64,000 bases of DNA, taken from Amoebophrya sp. A120 (taxonomy: Eukaryota; Sar; Dinophyceae; Syndiniales; Amoebophryaceae). Both the position numbers and the translations under genes were made by a program. The notes beneath the pieces were generated by a model, which worked only from the letters and a program-made list of their open reading frames with translations, ran no database searches and was not told the DNA's origin. The stretch lies in contig CAJINV010000002.1 in assembly GCA_905178155.1 (NCBI GenBank), positions 1,091,809 through 1,155,808 on the forward strand. Direction: 5' to 3'. Positions within the stretch are counted from its first letter, which is position 1. The number at the start of each line of letters is the position of its first letter. This document shows, in pieces, positions 36,201-47,361 of this stretch.

Positions 36201-39200
36201 GGATTCGTTGCTATCATACTCGTCCCAGCCGGAGGCCGAAGAAGTGCATCTTCCGCCGGCGGCGAAATCATCCTCGCGCTGTCTACTAAATTGTGGCCCA
36301 ACATGCAACCCGCGGGACAGAGGTTCAAATACAGCTGACTCTGGATGCTGCAGGTGTTGCAGAAGTGCGAGTTGCACACGGGACACTCGACTTTCGCGTA
36401 GTCCTGTTGACACATCGCGCAGCAGGGCAAAAACTTTTGACGACGTAGTCTGGATGTTGAGCTGGATGATGGTGCACCAGGAGAGGTGGAAGGCCCTATT
36501 TTTCGAACATTTGAACTACTGTTCGTACTGCCGATGGCGGGCGGGAACGCGGCCGGTGGCTGCATTAGTTTCCGTGCTTTATTTGGGAGAGCAGCAGCAG
36601 CGGAGGTGCCTTGTTCGGCCTGACGATGACCTGCGTCCTGGAGGCTGCTCGAGCCATCTGTTTTGAAGTTGTCGGTTAGCCGCACAAAGGGCAGCATTTT
36701 CTGCTCCGATCGGCCGTAGTATAGGTGGCGAGCAGCAACTCCTGTAGAGGACGATGTACTTGCAAATGCATGTTCTTGTGCCCCCACCTCCGACTCCGAG
36801 CCGCCCCCGGCCCCGCTACTGCACCGACTCTCCACCAAGCTGGTCCCATCCACCAGGTAGATGCCACAGGTGAAGCACTTTGCCGGCAGGGAAATGGTAA
36901 AATCCAAGCAGTTATGCATTGCAAAAGTATCGCACATGTACTAATTGCAACTATGCATGACAAATCTTGTCCTTAAGGGAAAACAGCATGACAAGTCCAG
37001 TTCTCATGTTGCTGAGGTGGAAATTTGTAATGCATCTATACGAGTACGATACTTTTCCTTTTGCAGTTCATAGCAGTCCGGGCACTGGTACAGGTATGGA
37101 TCATCGTGATCCGTGGAATCTTCTACTAGGGCTTCGTGTTCCTCCTCCCCACTACCCAGCCGGTACGATTTCCCAAACAGTCGCTCGTACAGCGCCGGGT
37201 CGCCGATTGTCGTTTTTCCTTATGCATTGCAAAAGTATCCTCGTCGTATAAAAAATGCATGACAAATTTCCTCAGCATGAGAAAGAAAATTTGTAATGCG
37301 GATGTACCTTAATAGCAAGATTTGTAATGCATGAATGCGATTAGTACGAGTACGATACCTTTGCACCGCATATTCCCAGTCGCTCTTTGAAAACTTCGCT
37401 GCGACGGATGATCAACCTGGGGAAGCCCATACGGACCAGGTGGTGTTTCGTCGTTGTGGTTGTCGCGCTGTTGCTGACATCCCCGCCCTCGTGCTGCCCT
37501 TTCGTCGGCGCACTAGAATTTTCCAAGTGCGCGAACAGACATTCTTTGAATTTGTCAGCGTTGACCGCAATTTTGTAACTACTACTCAGTTCCTTCAGAA
37601 TGCGCAGCTCCGGGGAGATACTGACCACGTGGAGCTCAATTTTCTTATCCTGTGCAAAAGTATCGCACTCGTATTGCAGTCATGAATTGCAAATTTTTTT
37701 CTCAAGGTAAATCCGCATTACAAATTTTATTTCTCATGATGCTGAGGAAATTTGTCATGCATTTATACGAGTACGATACTTTTCCTTTTGCAATGCATAT
37801 TTCTCCTTCTGCATCAATTGCCTGCAGTAAAACTCGATTTGCTTGTGATTTTTGTCGAAAGTCGCGAGATTCGCCGTGCACAGAATAACCTCCCGTCGCC
37901 CATAGGCCGGACACTGCTTCAACTGCTGCTCGGCCAATTCGATGCAAGCTTGTAAGGAGAACTTCCCCGCGTGCGGACTTGTCGTTGCAACATTTGTAGA
38001 AGTTCTTGAGGCTGCTCCTGCGATAGGGTTTGCCAAAGAGGAAGTAGTTGTACTAGCGACCCCGCCGCCCGTCCTCGACAGGTGCGCCGACTTTCGTTCC
38101 AAGATGCGCACCAACTGATCCCGCTTGGCTGAGGAAATAGGGGAGGGAGAGGAAGAGCCTACAGTTGCGGCGGAAGAAAAGCTGCTGCTTGGTGGATTTA
38201 TTGCTGTCGCCCCGTACGAAGATGCAGATGCTCCGCGAGAAGTTCTCATGCTGCTGTTCCCCGAAATCGGCACCGCCACCTCACAGCCCCCGTTCATCGC
38301 GAGAGACACGCCGAGCATCGAGATTGGGTTTTTCTTGTGGAAAAACGAGACAAAATCCACCACCGTTGTGGCCATGCCCTCCCGGTTGGACGGTTTCCAC
38401 ACCGAGTGAATTTCCGACGTGTCAATTTCCTTGGACCAATCCAAGATGACCATCACGTAGCGAAGTAAAGACGCGGAGGGCGGCGGGGGCTTCTTGATGA
38501 TCCGGCTCGTACTCCGAGGTGGAAGTTCATCACTCCCTTGCCTTCTCGTCCCATCCTCGGCACCAAGGGTTGTGGCTGTCGTGGAAGGAAATCCTGTTGT
38601 TCCTCCGCCTCTGTAGAGCAAAAGTCGTTCGCGCTGCGCTTTTTCCTCAGCTTGCTGTTCCCTTAGTACCGCAGTGCTCCCACCAGTGTCTACCAGATTT
38701 CCGGTTTCCGAATCGACCTCCAGTCGGTCCCATTTCCGCAACTTCGCCCGGTTTTTGATTTTTTCAATTCGCTCGTCGTTGAAGCTGCGCGCATTCGCGT
38801 TGTCTTGGTCGACGTCCGTGTACTGTCGGAAGTCGGAGGAAGCAGACGAAGCTCCAGGAGCCGCGGCGTGATGTGCGGGTTTGATATATCAACTGTAAAA
38901 ATGTCTGGGTTTGGAACATTCTGACACTTGTCATGCACATTTTGCATGAGCCCTGATGTCTGTGATGCATGCCCTAGCATCACAGATTTTTTCAGAGCTT
39001 CTTGATGCCTATTCCGCATGACAAATGCCCTCTCCGCGTAGCAAAAATTACATTCCTTTTGGTACTCATGCAATACAGATTTTTCTGGAATCCAAATGCA
39101 GCATGACAAGTTGCATTCTTCCAGACCCAGACATTTTTACGTTTGATATGATATTTCCTCCTGCAATCGGGTTGAAGGACGAGGACGAGGAGGACGAGGG

Positions 39201-39639
39201 ACCGCCACGGCCTATCCTGAGTAAAAACGTCCCCACCCCAGAGTCAAGATGGGGACTTTGCAACACAAACCCAGAAGTTTTGGGAGTCACGCATGACAAA
39301 TTGTAGTCCCTAGTGTAGTGCAGGGTAGCAGGGAGAGCCGCAATACAAATCCAGCTGCTCATCCTGTTTACAGCATTACAAATGCCAAAACACGATTGAA
39401 AATGCTCCTCATGGAGATGCGCATTACAAATGTTCCTGTCGTCGCACACTTGCATGACAACTCTGGGGTGTTTTATGTACTGGAAAAGACCAAAATTAAA
39501 GCACAGAGAAGTTTGGGGTGGGGACGTTTTTGCTGAGGATACGGCCGGCTCCAGAAGTGCCAAAGACATTGGTGCGCGCGTTGCTGTTGCCGTTATTCTG
39601 GTTCGCGGCCCGGGCTGTTGATGACGTGAAAGCGTTCAT
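33271..39639 (-). CDS. TFIIH p44 (Ssl1/GTF2H2) fused to p34 (Tfb4/GTF2H3)
   Basis: Eleven exons: 39639-39542, 39207-39149, 38881-37800, 37640-37373, 37215-37073, 36907-35791, 35594-34688, 34522-34256, 34079-34048, 33779-33542, 33388-33271; 4329 nt, 1442 aa. All ten introns are ILEs. An in-frame stop lies upstream of the start. The N-terminal half matches p44: von Willebrand A domain from RYVMVILDWSKEID (about residue 193), VVSISPELRILKEL, LVRMGFPR, a zinc site (CPDC ... CFTC) and the C-terminal C4C4 RING (CCAMC ... CPVCNSHFCNTC ... CPAGC, about 711-751). After a roughly 60-residue linker with no stop, p34 begins: ELIVLVLDLNPCFWF (about 812), RGRIIIIDGSVSE, LLQQGVEKANGKIVEID, and a zinc finger CACHRKL ... 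CSGCLSVYCEM ... CGNCGTRF. In TFIIH these subunits bind each other directly and act in transcription and nucleotide excision repair. The two parts share one uninterrupted exon (36907-35791). Confidence 0.92.
33394..33541. mobile_element. ILE family A, intron of TFIIH fusion
   Basis: 148 bp; perfect repeat CCAGA; joins VCSG to CLSVYCEM inside the zinc finger. Confidence 0.95.
33785..34047. mobile_element. ILE family B, intron of TFIIH fusion
   Basis: 263 bp; perfect repeat CTTTG; frame restored. Confidence 0.94.
34083..34255. mobile_element. ILE with AAAAAAGCTGGCAGGGC arms, intron of TFIIH fusion
   Basis: 173 bp; near-perfect inverted arms of over 40 bp including GCATATTTGTAATGC; flanks CCTTC/TTCTC imperfect. 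Removal joins LLQQGVE to KANGKIVEID. Confidence 0.88.
34528..34687. mobile_element. ILE family F, intron of TFIIH fusion, no stop in frame
   Basis: 160 bp; perfect repeat GCCGC. Element plus repeat is 165 nt with no in-frame stop, so retention would add 55 residues. Homology supports removal (QYAAFYDALFRTF). Confidence 0.9.
35600..35790. mobile_element. ILE family A variant, intron of TFIIH fusion
   Basis: 191 bp; arms GCAAAAGTTGTACAATCGTA and imperfect complement; flanks AATTC/CATTC; joins NANV to KNPKAM. Confidence 0.9.
36913..37072. mobile_element. ILE family A, intron of TFIIH fusion
   Basis: 160 bp; perfect repeat GCAGT; joins CPDC to LDFTISLPAKC in the p44 zinc region. Confidence 0.95.
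37221..37372. mobile_element. ILE family A, intron of TFIIH fusion
   Basis: 152 bp; flanks TTCCT/TTCCC; frame restored. Confidence 0.93.
37646..37799. mobile_element. ILE family A, intron of TFIIH fusion
   Basis: 154 bp; perfect repeat TTTCT; joins LMQKEK to IELHVVSISPE. Confidence 0.95.
38887..39148. mobile_element. ILE family B, intron of TFIIH fusion
   Basis: 262 bp; perfect repeat TGATA; frame restored. Confidence 0.93.
39213..39541. mobile_element. ILE, C-run arm type, intron of TFIIH fusion
   Basis: 329 bp, the longest clear one; arms AAAAACGTCCCCACCCC and complement, ends TATCCTGAG and CTGAGGATA; perfect repeat CGGCC. Confidence 0.93.
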
Positions 39640-41406
39640 GGGGAGTAGGATCGGGCTCGGATTGCCTTTGCCTTTTTACCGTCGTAGCAGCAGCATGATC
39701 TTCACGGTTCGAAAAACAATGCGAATTACGGTGAATGTACAGGATTTGGCGTCAGAGTTGAAGTATATCACATATTATAAAGCCGTTTGCGACGACTTCA
39801 TCTAGATCTACCGTTGCTTGGACAATGCGCATACTGTACATCTTGCCAGTCATTTTATTTGATCTAGATAGGAGATGGACTACGACCAAACGAATTTCTA
39901 TATGAAAGTGAAGAAGAGCCTGCTGTTGATTATGACATTGCTCTTGGACGATCATGATGTTGTGACCAAAAAATACTTGGAGGAGAAGGTGCTCTTCATA
40001 CTGATACTCCGCATTGATATATGATATCCCAGGCTGTACTATGGCGGAAGAGGAAATCAAAATTTCGCTCCAGTTGCTGTGCAGGAGAGAAGTGGATCCG
40101 TTTCTCGAGCTGATATTCGACCGCATCAACATCAAGGTAGTACTAGAAGTAGTGCTCGAGGTCTTCGATACGTGAAAAACGATCCGTGGAACTTCTAAGT
40201 TAGCTACGTACTTGCTACACCTCCAGCAACACGACCGTACCCGTAGGTGCTGGTACAACTGAGGGCGCTAGATGCAATGAATCAGAACAGCCAGCACATC
40301 TTCTCAATCAGAAGTCGCGTCGAGATCATCAAGATCGTAGTCTTCTCAAAAGCGAAAGGAGCGAAAATGTTGAAGACACAAGTAAACACGATGAACACCT
40401 AGCAAAGAAAGGATGCGGTCCAAGGCCGTGGTTCTCGCCGTCGACAGACTTCTTAATACCAGCCACCGTGCCTTAAATGCTTTCAATATGATCTTCTTCT
40501 TCTGCACTATCAACATCCTCGAAGATGACGATCATCGAATATGCTCCCTTATCCAAAAACGGATGACATAGACACTGACACGCGACGCATTCTCGTTGCG
40601 TGATGAAAGAGCCGCAAGTAAGCAGCGACCTTGATCGAAGGGCTGATCACGACTCCACCCGTCTGGTGCGGTTGGCCCTGCGGTTGTCCCTGCGGTTGTC
40701 CCTGCGTGGTCGTCCCTCCGGCCGTACCAGCGGCGCAACTACTCCATGTTGGCCGTGGTCTGTGTCTTAGTCGTACTCTATCTTTGAACAAATGAGGTAA
40801 AAAATGAAAAACACAACACGTCGAAACGTCAAATCCTACAGGAATCTTTCTTCTTGTTTTATCAATTGTTCACCAGCGAGTAATAGACTAGAGGTTTACT
40901 ATCTTCATCAATTATCCAAGGGTGCTACTTTGGTAAATTCATAGCGCATTTGCGATTTGTATGTCAACACCTTGGTAGGTTTTGGTTTTTTCGATTCAGG
41001 GCACTATACTGAAGTTCATTCTGTATTCTCGAGTGAGGGTATACTGTACGTTTGCAGGAGGATTGGTTTCCCAGTCATCAACAAAATAATCGTAAATGTG
41101 GTAAAAAGCATGCTGTGCTTCTTGTCTAGTTCATTTTATGACACATCATAGGGATGTAATTTGGTACTAGCAGGATAGAAACCGTCTTGCTACAGGCTTC
41201 ATCTGCATCATTAATTTTGATTTTCAACAAACGGAAATAAGTAGATGTTAAAAGCTGTAGCACATTTGTTGTAGTATTAATAGAAAAAGAAATGTAGGTG
41301 TACTATTAGTCGAGTGAATAAAAATTTGTAAAAGCCGCGCGGCCTAGTTGTAGGTGGACTTCTACTAGCGTTTTCTCTGCACTACTTTTGACTGAAGCCG
41401 CCCTAC
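39640..41406. other. intergenic with one weak ORF
   Basis: Mostly AT-rich. A minus-strand frame at 40549-40791 (up to 80 aa) contains three 12-bp units encoding GQPQ-type repeats and then VVISPSIKVAAYLRLFHHAT. It may be a small exon, but no start or splice partner is clear. Confidence 0.35.
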
Positions 41407-44400
41407 TTATTCAAACCCGAGCTCGGGCACCTTCATGTTGAAGCGGATGGCGACCTCGGGATTCACTTTTTTGTTCTTCGTCAACTCGGCGTCGGACCTC
41501 ACTGGGCGGATCGGAACCCCGGCTTGCTTCAGCTGCAGGCCGATATGGATTGCAAAACTATCGAAGCACACTTCTAGTAGTGAGTGCATTACAAAGTTTC
41601 CCAGCATGACAAATGGAATCTGTAGTGGTGAACTGCCCAAGAAACCAGATTTCTCATGCATGACTGCAATGATTCGGATTCCTACGAGTGCGACAGTTTT
41701 GTACCACAGGATAGTTGACCTGCTTCAGCAGCTCGCGGTTCATCTTTTTCTCGTTCGCGTTCATTTCCGCTTCCTTCAGCTGCAGCTTTTTCTCGACCAT
41801 CATCCTCCGCAACTCGTCTTCGTTTCGCTTCTCCACAGTTCGTCGCTTGCTAAATTTGTCTATGCAATACAAATTTCCCGTACGTGTACGAAATGCATCA
41901 CAAGTTTCGCCAATTTGAAGTGTGCCTCTTGTCATGCTCATGCCAAACTAGTATTGAAGCCGTATCTTGTCATGCAGAGACCGCATTTGCACGTCTACGG
42001 AAACTTTACTGTGGATATTGTCCTTCTCGTTTTGATTGTACAGTGCATCCTCGGACAGCGTGCGTTGGAGCTGCGTTTTTTGATGTGATTTGTCATGCAG
42101 AAACGTAACCACAGTAGCAATTCGTCTTCGTCATGCTGAAGCTGAATAGGAAATAAAGCGGCAGAAGAATCTTACTCCTACCTGCCTCCTGCCCTCTGCC
42201 ACTTCCTCGTCCTTGTTTCCCTTTGTGTTATGGCGTTTTCAAACGTTTTTGCATCGATCGCTGCTACATGATTTCTATTTTGATAATTTGTGCTGCAAGA
42301 TGAGAAATGAACGCAAATGAGGACGAAGCTTGCAGCGCAGCTTTCACCAGCATGACAAGTTTGACATGGATTTGAATGTTGTTGAGGGCGTTAGAAAATT
42401 GCTATGCGAGAAAATGGCTTGATCATTCAGAAAGACAAAGAATGTCGGGCCGGGTGGCGAAAGTGCCTTGCATGACAAACCCAGTAGAGGAAATGAACAT
42501 GTATATGTAACGGCGAACAATGTAACCACGTTTGAAGAGAGCACCATACCTCTCTGCCATCTGCTTGATGTGAAACTCCTTGGTCGCATACCGCATCGAT
42601 TTCAGCATCTGCGCCTTGTCGTTTTCCCTCTGGATCGCGGTTTCTGTGATGCGCTTCTCCTCGTTTCTGGCACGCTCCTCGGCTTCCTTGAGCTTCTGGT
42701 CCGCTACGGCAGTCTATGACATTGCACAACTCCCCATACCCCTCATTTGCGTTGCATGAACAGCAACACAGGCGCTGGCAAAGATGCAGCTTTTACATGA
42801 CAGAAGACTGTAGTGCTGTTTTGGATTCCCGAATCTGTCATGCAAACAGTGCTAACAGGCAAAGGGTGGATCATTTGGAATTTTGCATGACAAATGAGGG
42901 GGAGGGGGAGTTGTGCACCCTCATACAGTCACCGTGCTCGCCATCCGCTTCATGGCAGCGTCATTTCGCGCCACACGGGCGTCCTTTTCTGCTTATCAAA
43001 TGCGAAAATGTCTGGGTCTGGAAGAGGAGAAGTTTGTCATGCACACTTTCCATGATACATGATGTCTGTGATGTATGCCATAGCATCACAGATCTTTTGA
43101 GCGCCTATCGATGCGCATCCTGCATGACAAATGCCCTCTCCGCGTAGCCAAATTTGGCTCCTCTTGCTGCTCATGCAATACAGATTTTTGTAGCATCCAA
43201 ATGCAGCATCACATGTTTGGCTCTTCCAGACCCAGACATATTTGCATTTGATACTTCTTTATGCATGGTAAAATTCATTTGAGTCGACGATGCCTACCTT
43301 GCTACTATTTTTGAAACACGTTCCTACTTGCTATCACCCAGGAGGTGAACAACAAATGCTGAACGTCGGTAGCTGGCGTTTTTGCAACTTACTACAACGA
43401 CCCAGTTGCTGGAGTGAGTAGAGCCCAACATCCTCGTGCTGCTAGTAGGTATCAGCAGCAGACTCGACTCAAAAGTTCAACTTGTTTTATTTCCTACGCT
43501 TGCCGTTTTCGCTCCTCCTCGTCCATGCGATCGTTGTAGAGCTGCATCAGCGCGCGGTCTTGCTCTGAATTGGGACGTTTTTGTTCATCATCAGCATGAC
43601 AAATATCTTCAGCTGTGCTGTGTATGTGTTTTTGCTTTGCATGACATTGACAAAGAGCTGTCTGATAAGTAAGTACCTATCAATCTCTCCTTTGCTTCCT
43701 TTCTCTTGATCAAATCCAGCTCGTTTTCGGCCTGTATTCTGTGCAAAAGTTCTTGTATCGCACTCGTATAATTTATGCCAGTCCTCTTGCAGCATGATAA
43801 ACCTTAACCTCCTTTTTGACGTTTATCTGCGACGAGAAATTCCTTTTGGAAATGTTAAACATACTCATGCTACTCATACCGGTACGGGTACGATAGTACT
43901 TTTGCAATGCATATCCTGCACATTCGCCATGTGCTCCCGCTGGTTTCGTCTTCTTCTGGCGAATTTGTCGTCTTCTGCTTGGATCTCCCCCTGGATTCGT
44001 TCCTTCGTTAACGTTTCTGCGATGGAGTCGACTCTTTTCTGCTGCATTTTTGTTTTCTTCTCCAGCTTATGAACTGCAAAAGTATCGTACTAGTATGGAT
44101 TGCATTACAAATTTTGCTAGCATCATCATCATCATTGAGACGAACCCCCTGCGGTCGTCCTCACGGTGCCGTCTTGGCCCTAGGCTGTTTTGGACAGATG
44201 TTGGCTGTGCCCAGCAAGAGGACGGCTCTGCGTGGGCAAATGTTGGTAATGTCCAGCAAGAGCGCTGCCGTAGCATGAAAACTGAAATTTCTAATGCGGA
44301 TTTACCTTAGGAAAAAGATTTGTAATGCATAGCTGCAATGACTACGAGTACGATACTTTATTTGCAGTTCATACAGCTCTAATTGCTCGTCTCGCATTTG

Positions 44401-45760
44401 CTTCTCAATCTGGCACTTGTGGCGCATCTGGAGAGAATCATGTGTAGGAAATTTGTATTGCATGATATTGACGTTGTAGACAGCTGCAATGACTTTTGCA
44501 CAGCACACATTCGCGTGACCGTGACCAAAAATTATAGAACCAACAAGTAGTACATTATCCGCCTTATCTGCCTCTTCCTTTTCGTATCTTGCTACGTCCT
44601 CCAATATCCTAGGTGAACAAGTTTTTATTCTCTTCTTCACCCTCAACAACTACAGTGCGCAAAAACGCCTACGCGTCGCATGAAACATTTGATTAAAGGA
44701 TTTTGTGTCTACATCACATTAGTACAGCACAGTGAGGGTGAAGATAACGATGGTAAAAACCTCATCATTCACGGGATATCCAAGGCCCTCGCGTACCATC
44801 TCCGATCTTCGTCCCTCTCCGTTTGTCTTGCGGTTTGGAGTTCCACCACCTGCTTGTTGAGTGCTGACCGGACGGTTTGCCCGGACTGGTGTGTAATCCA
44901 TGAGCAAAACGATTTTGATGATAGTGGACCTACGTACTCGAAAACAAAAGTAGGTTTTTGGCACGACTACAACTTTCCATTTACTGTCGTACAAAAAAAA
45001 TTGCTCCAATTGAACAAATTGTGTCTCGATGTAGTCTCGTTGATGTTCGTAGAACTACCGCCCCAACATGCTTTGTTTCAATGTGGATCCATGATACAAC
45101 GCTGGTGACTCCTCGGCAGCTTCATCGGTCGTCACCATCAACATCGTTTTTCTACTGGATAGGCTTTCGGATTTTCTGCTCGATTACAGACCGGTGCTCC
45201 TTGAAGAGAGCGAAGTCGTCGAGTATGCGCCAGTCGGCGACGCTGTATTGTATTTTCAGTTCGCATTTATTTTGCATGACAGCCAGGGCTTATCTTCAAA
45301 GAAACTGCATGACAAAGTTCCTTATCGCAAAAAGTACAGTGAGCTCTCCTGTTTCTCTTCGCCGCCGACGCCTGAACCGGGGATATCCTGGGTTAAATCA
45401 TCTTAAGTCACCAGCATTCTTTCTACTGCTTTTCACAAACAACAGATAGATGCATCTGTCATGCATCAAGCGTGCACGACAAGCAATTTGACAGTTCCCT
45501 TTGTGGTCCTCAACAGCGTCGGTTTCCGTTTCTTTCCCTTTGGTAAAGAAGGTGTACAAATAGCATCGCTTGTTCGTTATTTTTCTGTGCATATAGTCAC
45601 GAGAAAGCTGACTCAAGATGACTTTATTGCAAACTTCCCGCGGGATAAGAGACGTGTGATGGCTGTTTTGATCCTACCTTGCTATTCGAGCTACTTCGGA
45701 CTCGATTATGGAATTGGAAAAAGCGAAAAAGCTGCTGTGCTTATCATCCGTTTCATGCAT
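41407..45760 (-). CDS. coiled-coil protein, possibly axonemal; partly resolved
   Basis: Supported exons: 44885-44773, 44608-44554, 44427-44374, 44061-43914, 43729-43677, 43564-43498, 42988-42926, 42709-42550, 41849-41714, 41538-41407. Introns 44609-44772, 44428-44553, 43565-43676 and 41850-42549 are GT-AG; the others are ILEs. The product is Glu/Lys/Arg-rich coiled coil (KRVDSIAETLTKERIQGEI, EKRITETAIQRENDKAQML, LRRMMVEKKLQLKEAEMN) ending VAIRFNMKVPELGFE, resembling trichohyalin-plectin-type flagellar proteins in general character only. Upstream exons near 45245-45155 (SVADWRILDDFALFKEHRSV) and 45760-45680 probably belong but their joins are unresolved, as is the join 43498 to 42988. Confidence 0.6.
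41544..41713. mobile_element. ILE family A, diverged, intron
   Basis: 170 bp; TATGGATTGCAAAACTATCG arm; flanks GCCGA/GTTGA (3 of 5). Confidence 0.82.
42715..42925. mobile_element. ILE, C-run arm type, intron
   Basis: 211 bp; arms TTGCACAACTCCCC and complement; perfect repeat CAGTC; joins STVTA to VADQKLKEAEE. Confidence 0.92.
42994..43253. mobile_element. ILE family B
   Basis: 260 bp; flanks CTGCT/CTTCT; full family B interior. Confidence 0.9.
43735..43913. mobile_element. ILE family A, intron
   Basis: 179 bp; flanks GCCTG/TCCTG; frame NVQ then ENELDLIKRKE kept. Confidence 0.88.
44067..44373. mobile_element. ILE family A with internal insertion, intron
   Basis: 307 bp, about twice the family length; perfect repeat CAGCT. 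About 140 bp of unrelated sequence (ATC repeat, then GC-rich with a repeated GT-CCAGCAAGAG-type word) sits in the middle. Confidence 0.9.
44886..45157. mobile_element. possible further ILE in the coiled-coil gene
   Basis: Inverted arms with AAAACGATTTTGATGATAGT (44908-44927) against the complement of the region near 45135-45157. Flanks do not give a clean 5-bp repeat. Confidence 0.4.
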
Positions 45761-46128
45761 CACAGATTCTCGTTTTAATATTTGCAAAAATGCCGTGTGA
45801 TACTGACATCACAGGTTTCTAGAAAGATTCAGCATGATTCTGTTTCTGCCAGAGGACCCAGTAGAGTGATTTGCATTTACAATGTATGAACATGAAGCAA
45901 GAGCTCGTTCATCAGTTTTCCAGCACATAAATTGAGTACTTCTCGTTATCCTGGCCTACTCCGGACGCGGTGCCTGCGTTTTTTTTTTTTCTTTTTCTAA
46001 TTTCAATTTGTTCCCTTCTCACTTAGATTTATGCACGACAAAGACAATGAGAGACCAAAACAAACGCATGATATTCGGAAACGGGTGTGAGTCTGGTAGC
46101 TCGACAAAAATATTTCAACTTCATCTTA

Positions 46129-46760
46129 TCATCTTCTCATGATACCTGACCCGCTGGTTTTGCTTCTTATCTTTTTGTCTAATTTCTTCAGGTTGTTCTC
46201 GGTGATCGAAGCTGAATTGAGAAAGGATTCCACCTCGCTTTTCACTACCTCGGTCAATTGCGTCTTTTCCGCTTCCGTCGCGTTTTTGTGATCGGTGTTG
46301 ATTACCCTGAGAAGATGAAGAAGTGTTTCTCTGTTTGTGATGCGAAAATGCATGACCAACTTCCAACGGGACGTGCCCGTGCTCGTGTTTGTGATGCAGC
46401 ATGACAGAACAAGGCAGCGATGCAAAAATCACGCATAACAAAGACGAAACAAGGACGAAAACAGCGTCTATGACGAAGTAGGTACCTTTGCTTGAATCTC
46501 TCGATCAGCACGTCCTTCATTTGTTCGCGCTTTTGAATTATGCATTGCAACAAGAGCATCGTACTAGTAGAATTTGTCATGCTTATTCAGCTTGGAAAAG
46601 GCAACTGTCATGCATGATTGCAAAACTAGTACCAGTACGATATGGTTTTTGCAGAATGCATATGAATCGCCAACAGCTTCTCTTTCCTCTGTACCGTCAT
46701 GCCGCCCCTTCCAAGCACCTCCAGCTGCTCTGCAGCCGCCTGCGCTTGCTCTGCCGTCAT
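46129..46760 (-). CDS. 107-aa helical protein, unrecognised
   Basis: Exons 46760-46663, 46533-46486, 46306-46129; 324 nt. Start MTAEQAQAAAEQLEVLG, end KKIRSKTSGSGIMRR. The first intron is an ILE with perfect repeat TGAAT; the second (46307-46485) is GT-AG and joins FKQR to VINTDHKN in phase. The protein is charged and helical throughout (KREQMKDVLIERF, TEVVKSEVESFLNSASI). No family recognised. It shows the two intron types side by side in a very small gene. Confidence 0.78.
46539..46662. mobile_element. ILE family A, short, intron
   Basis: 124 bp; perfect repeat TGAAT; arm TATGCATTGCAACAAGAGCA. Confidence 0.92.
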
Positions 46761-46996
46761 TATTGTTTGGAAGCAGGAGCAGCTGCTTTTTGTTGTATTC
46801 GCTGCAGAAACAAGTGCAGTTCTTGTATAGCTAGGGAACTAGTAGTAGTACGAAGCCGATCTTTATTCCGACCTCCTGCTGCTAGCGTCTTAGATTGCTT
46901 CGCCCCTGGTCTGTCATCGTTTCTTCTGAAAACACTCGCATCGGGTTCACCCAGGTACTACTTAGTAAGGTGGTCGTTAGATGGGACCAAGAAGCA

Positions 46997-47361
46997 GACA
47001 AGGTGTCCGCGACACCTAAAATTAGGTGTACGCGACACCTAATTTTAGGTGCACGCGACACCTAATTTCAGGTGCAGGCGACACCTAAAATTAGGCGTCG
47101 CGGACACCTAATCTGCGACACCTAATTTTAGGTGCACGCGACACCTAATTTCAGGTGTCGCGGACACCTAATCTGCGACACCTAAAATTAGGTGCACGCG
47201 ACACCTAATTTTAGGTGCACGCGACACCTAATTTCAGGTGCAGGCGACACCTAATTTTAGGCGTGGCGGACACCTAATCTGCGACACCTAATTTTAGGTG
47301 CACGCGAGCGACACCTAACGACACCTAAAATTAGGTGTCGCGTGCACCTAAAATTAGGCGA
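46997..47361. repeat. palindromic tandem repeat (ACACCTAATTTTAGGTG type)
   Basis: About 365 bp made almost only of GCGACACCTAA(A/T)(A/T)TTAGGTG units. Each unit is itself a near-perfect palindrome, with variants TTTCAGG and AGGCGTCGCGGACACC. No coding potential. Confidence 0.92.

Noticed and set aside
40532-40791. Calling a gene on the GQPQ-repeat open frame
   Set aside because: No splice partner, no clear start context and repeat-driven openness; kept only as a weak ORF within the intergenic entry.
44886-45157. Firm assignment as an ILE
   Set aside because: Arms are imperfect and the flanks give no clean 5-bp repeat that also fixes the frame; listed at low confidence only.
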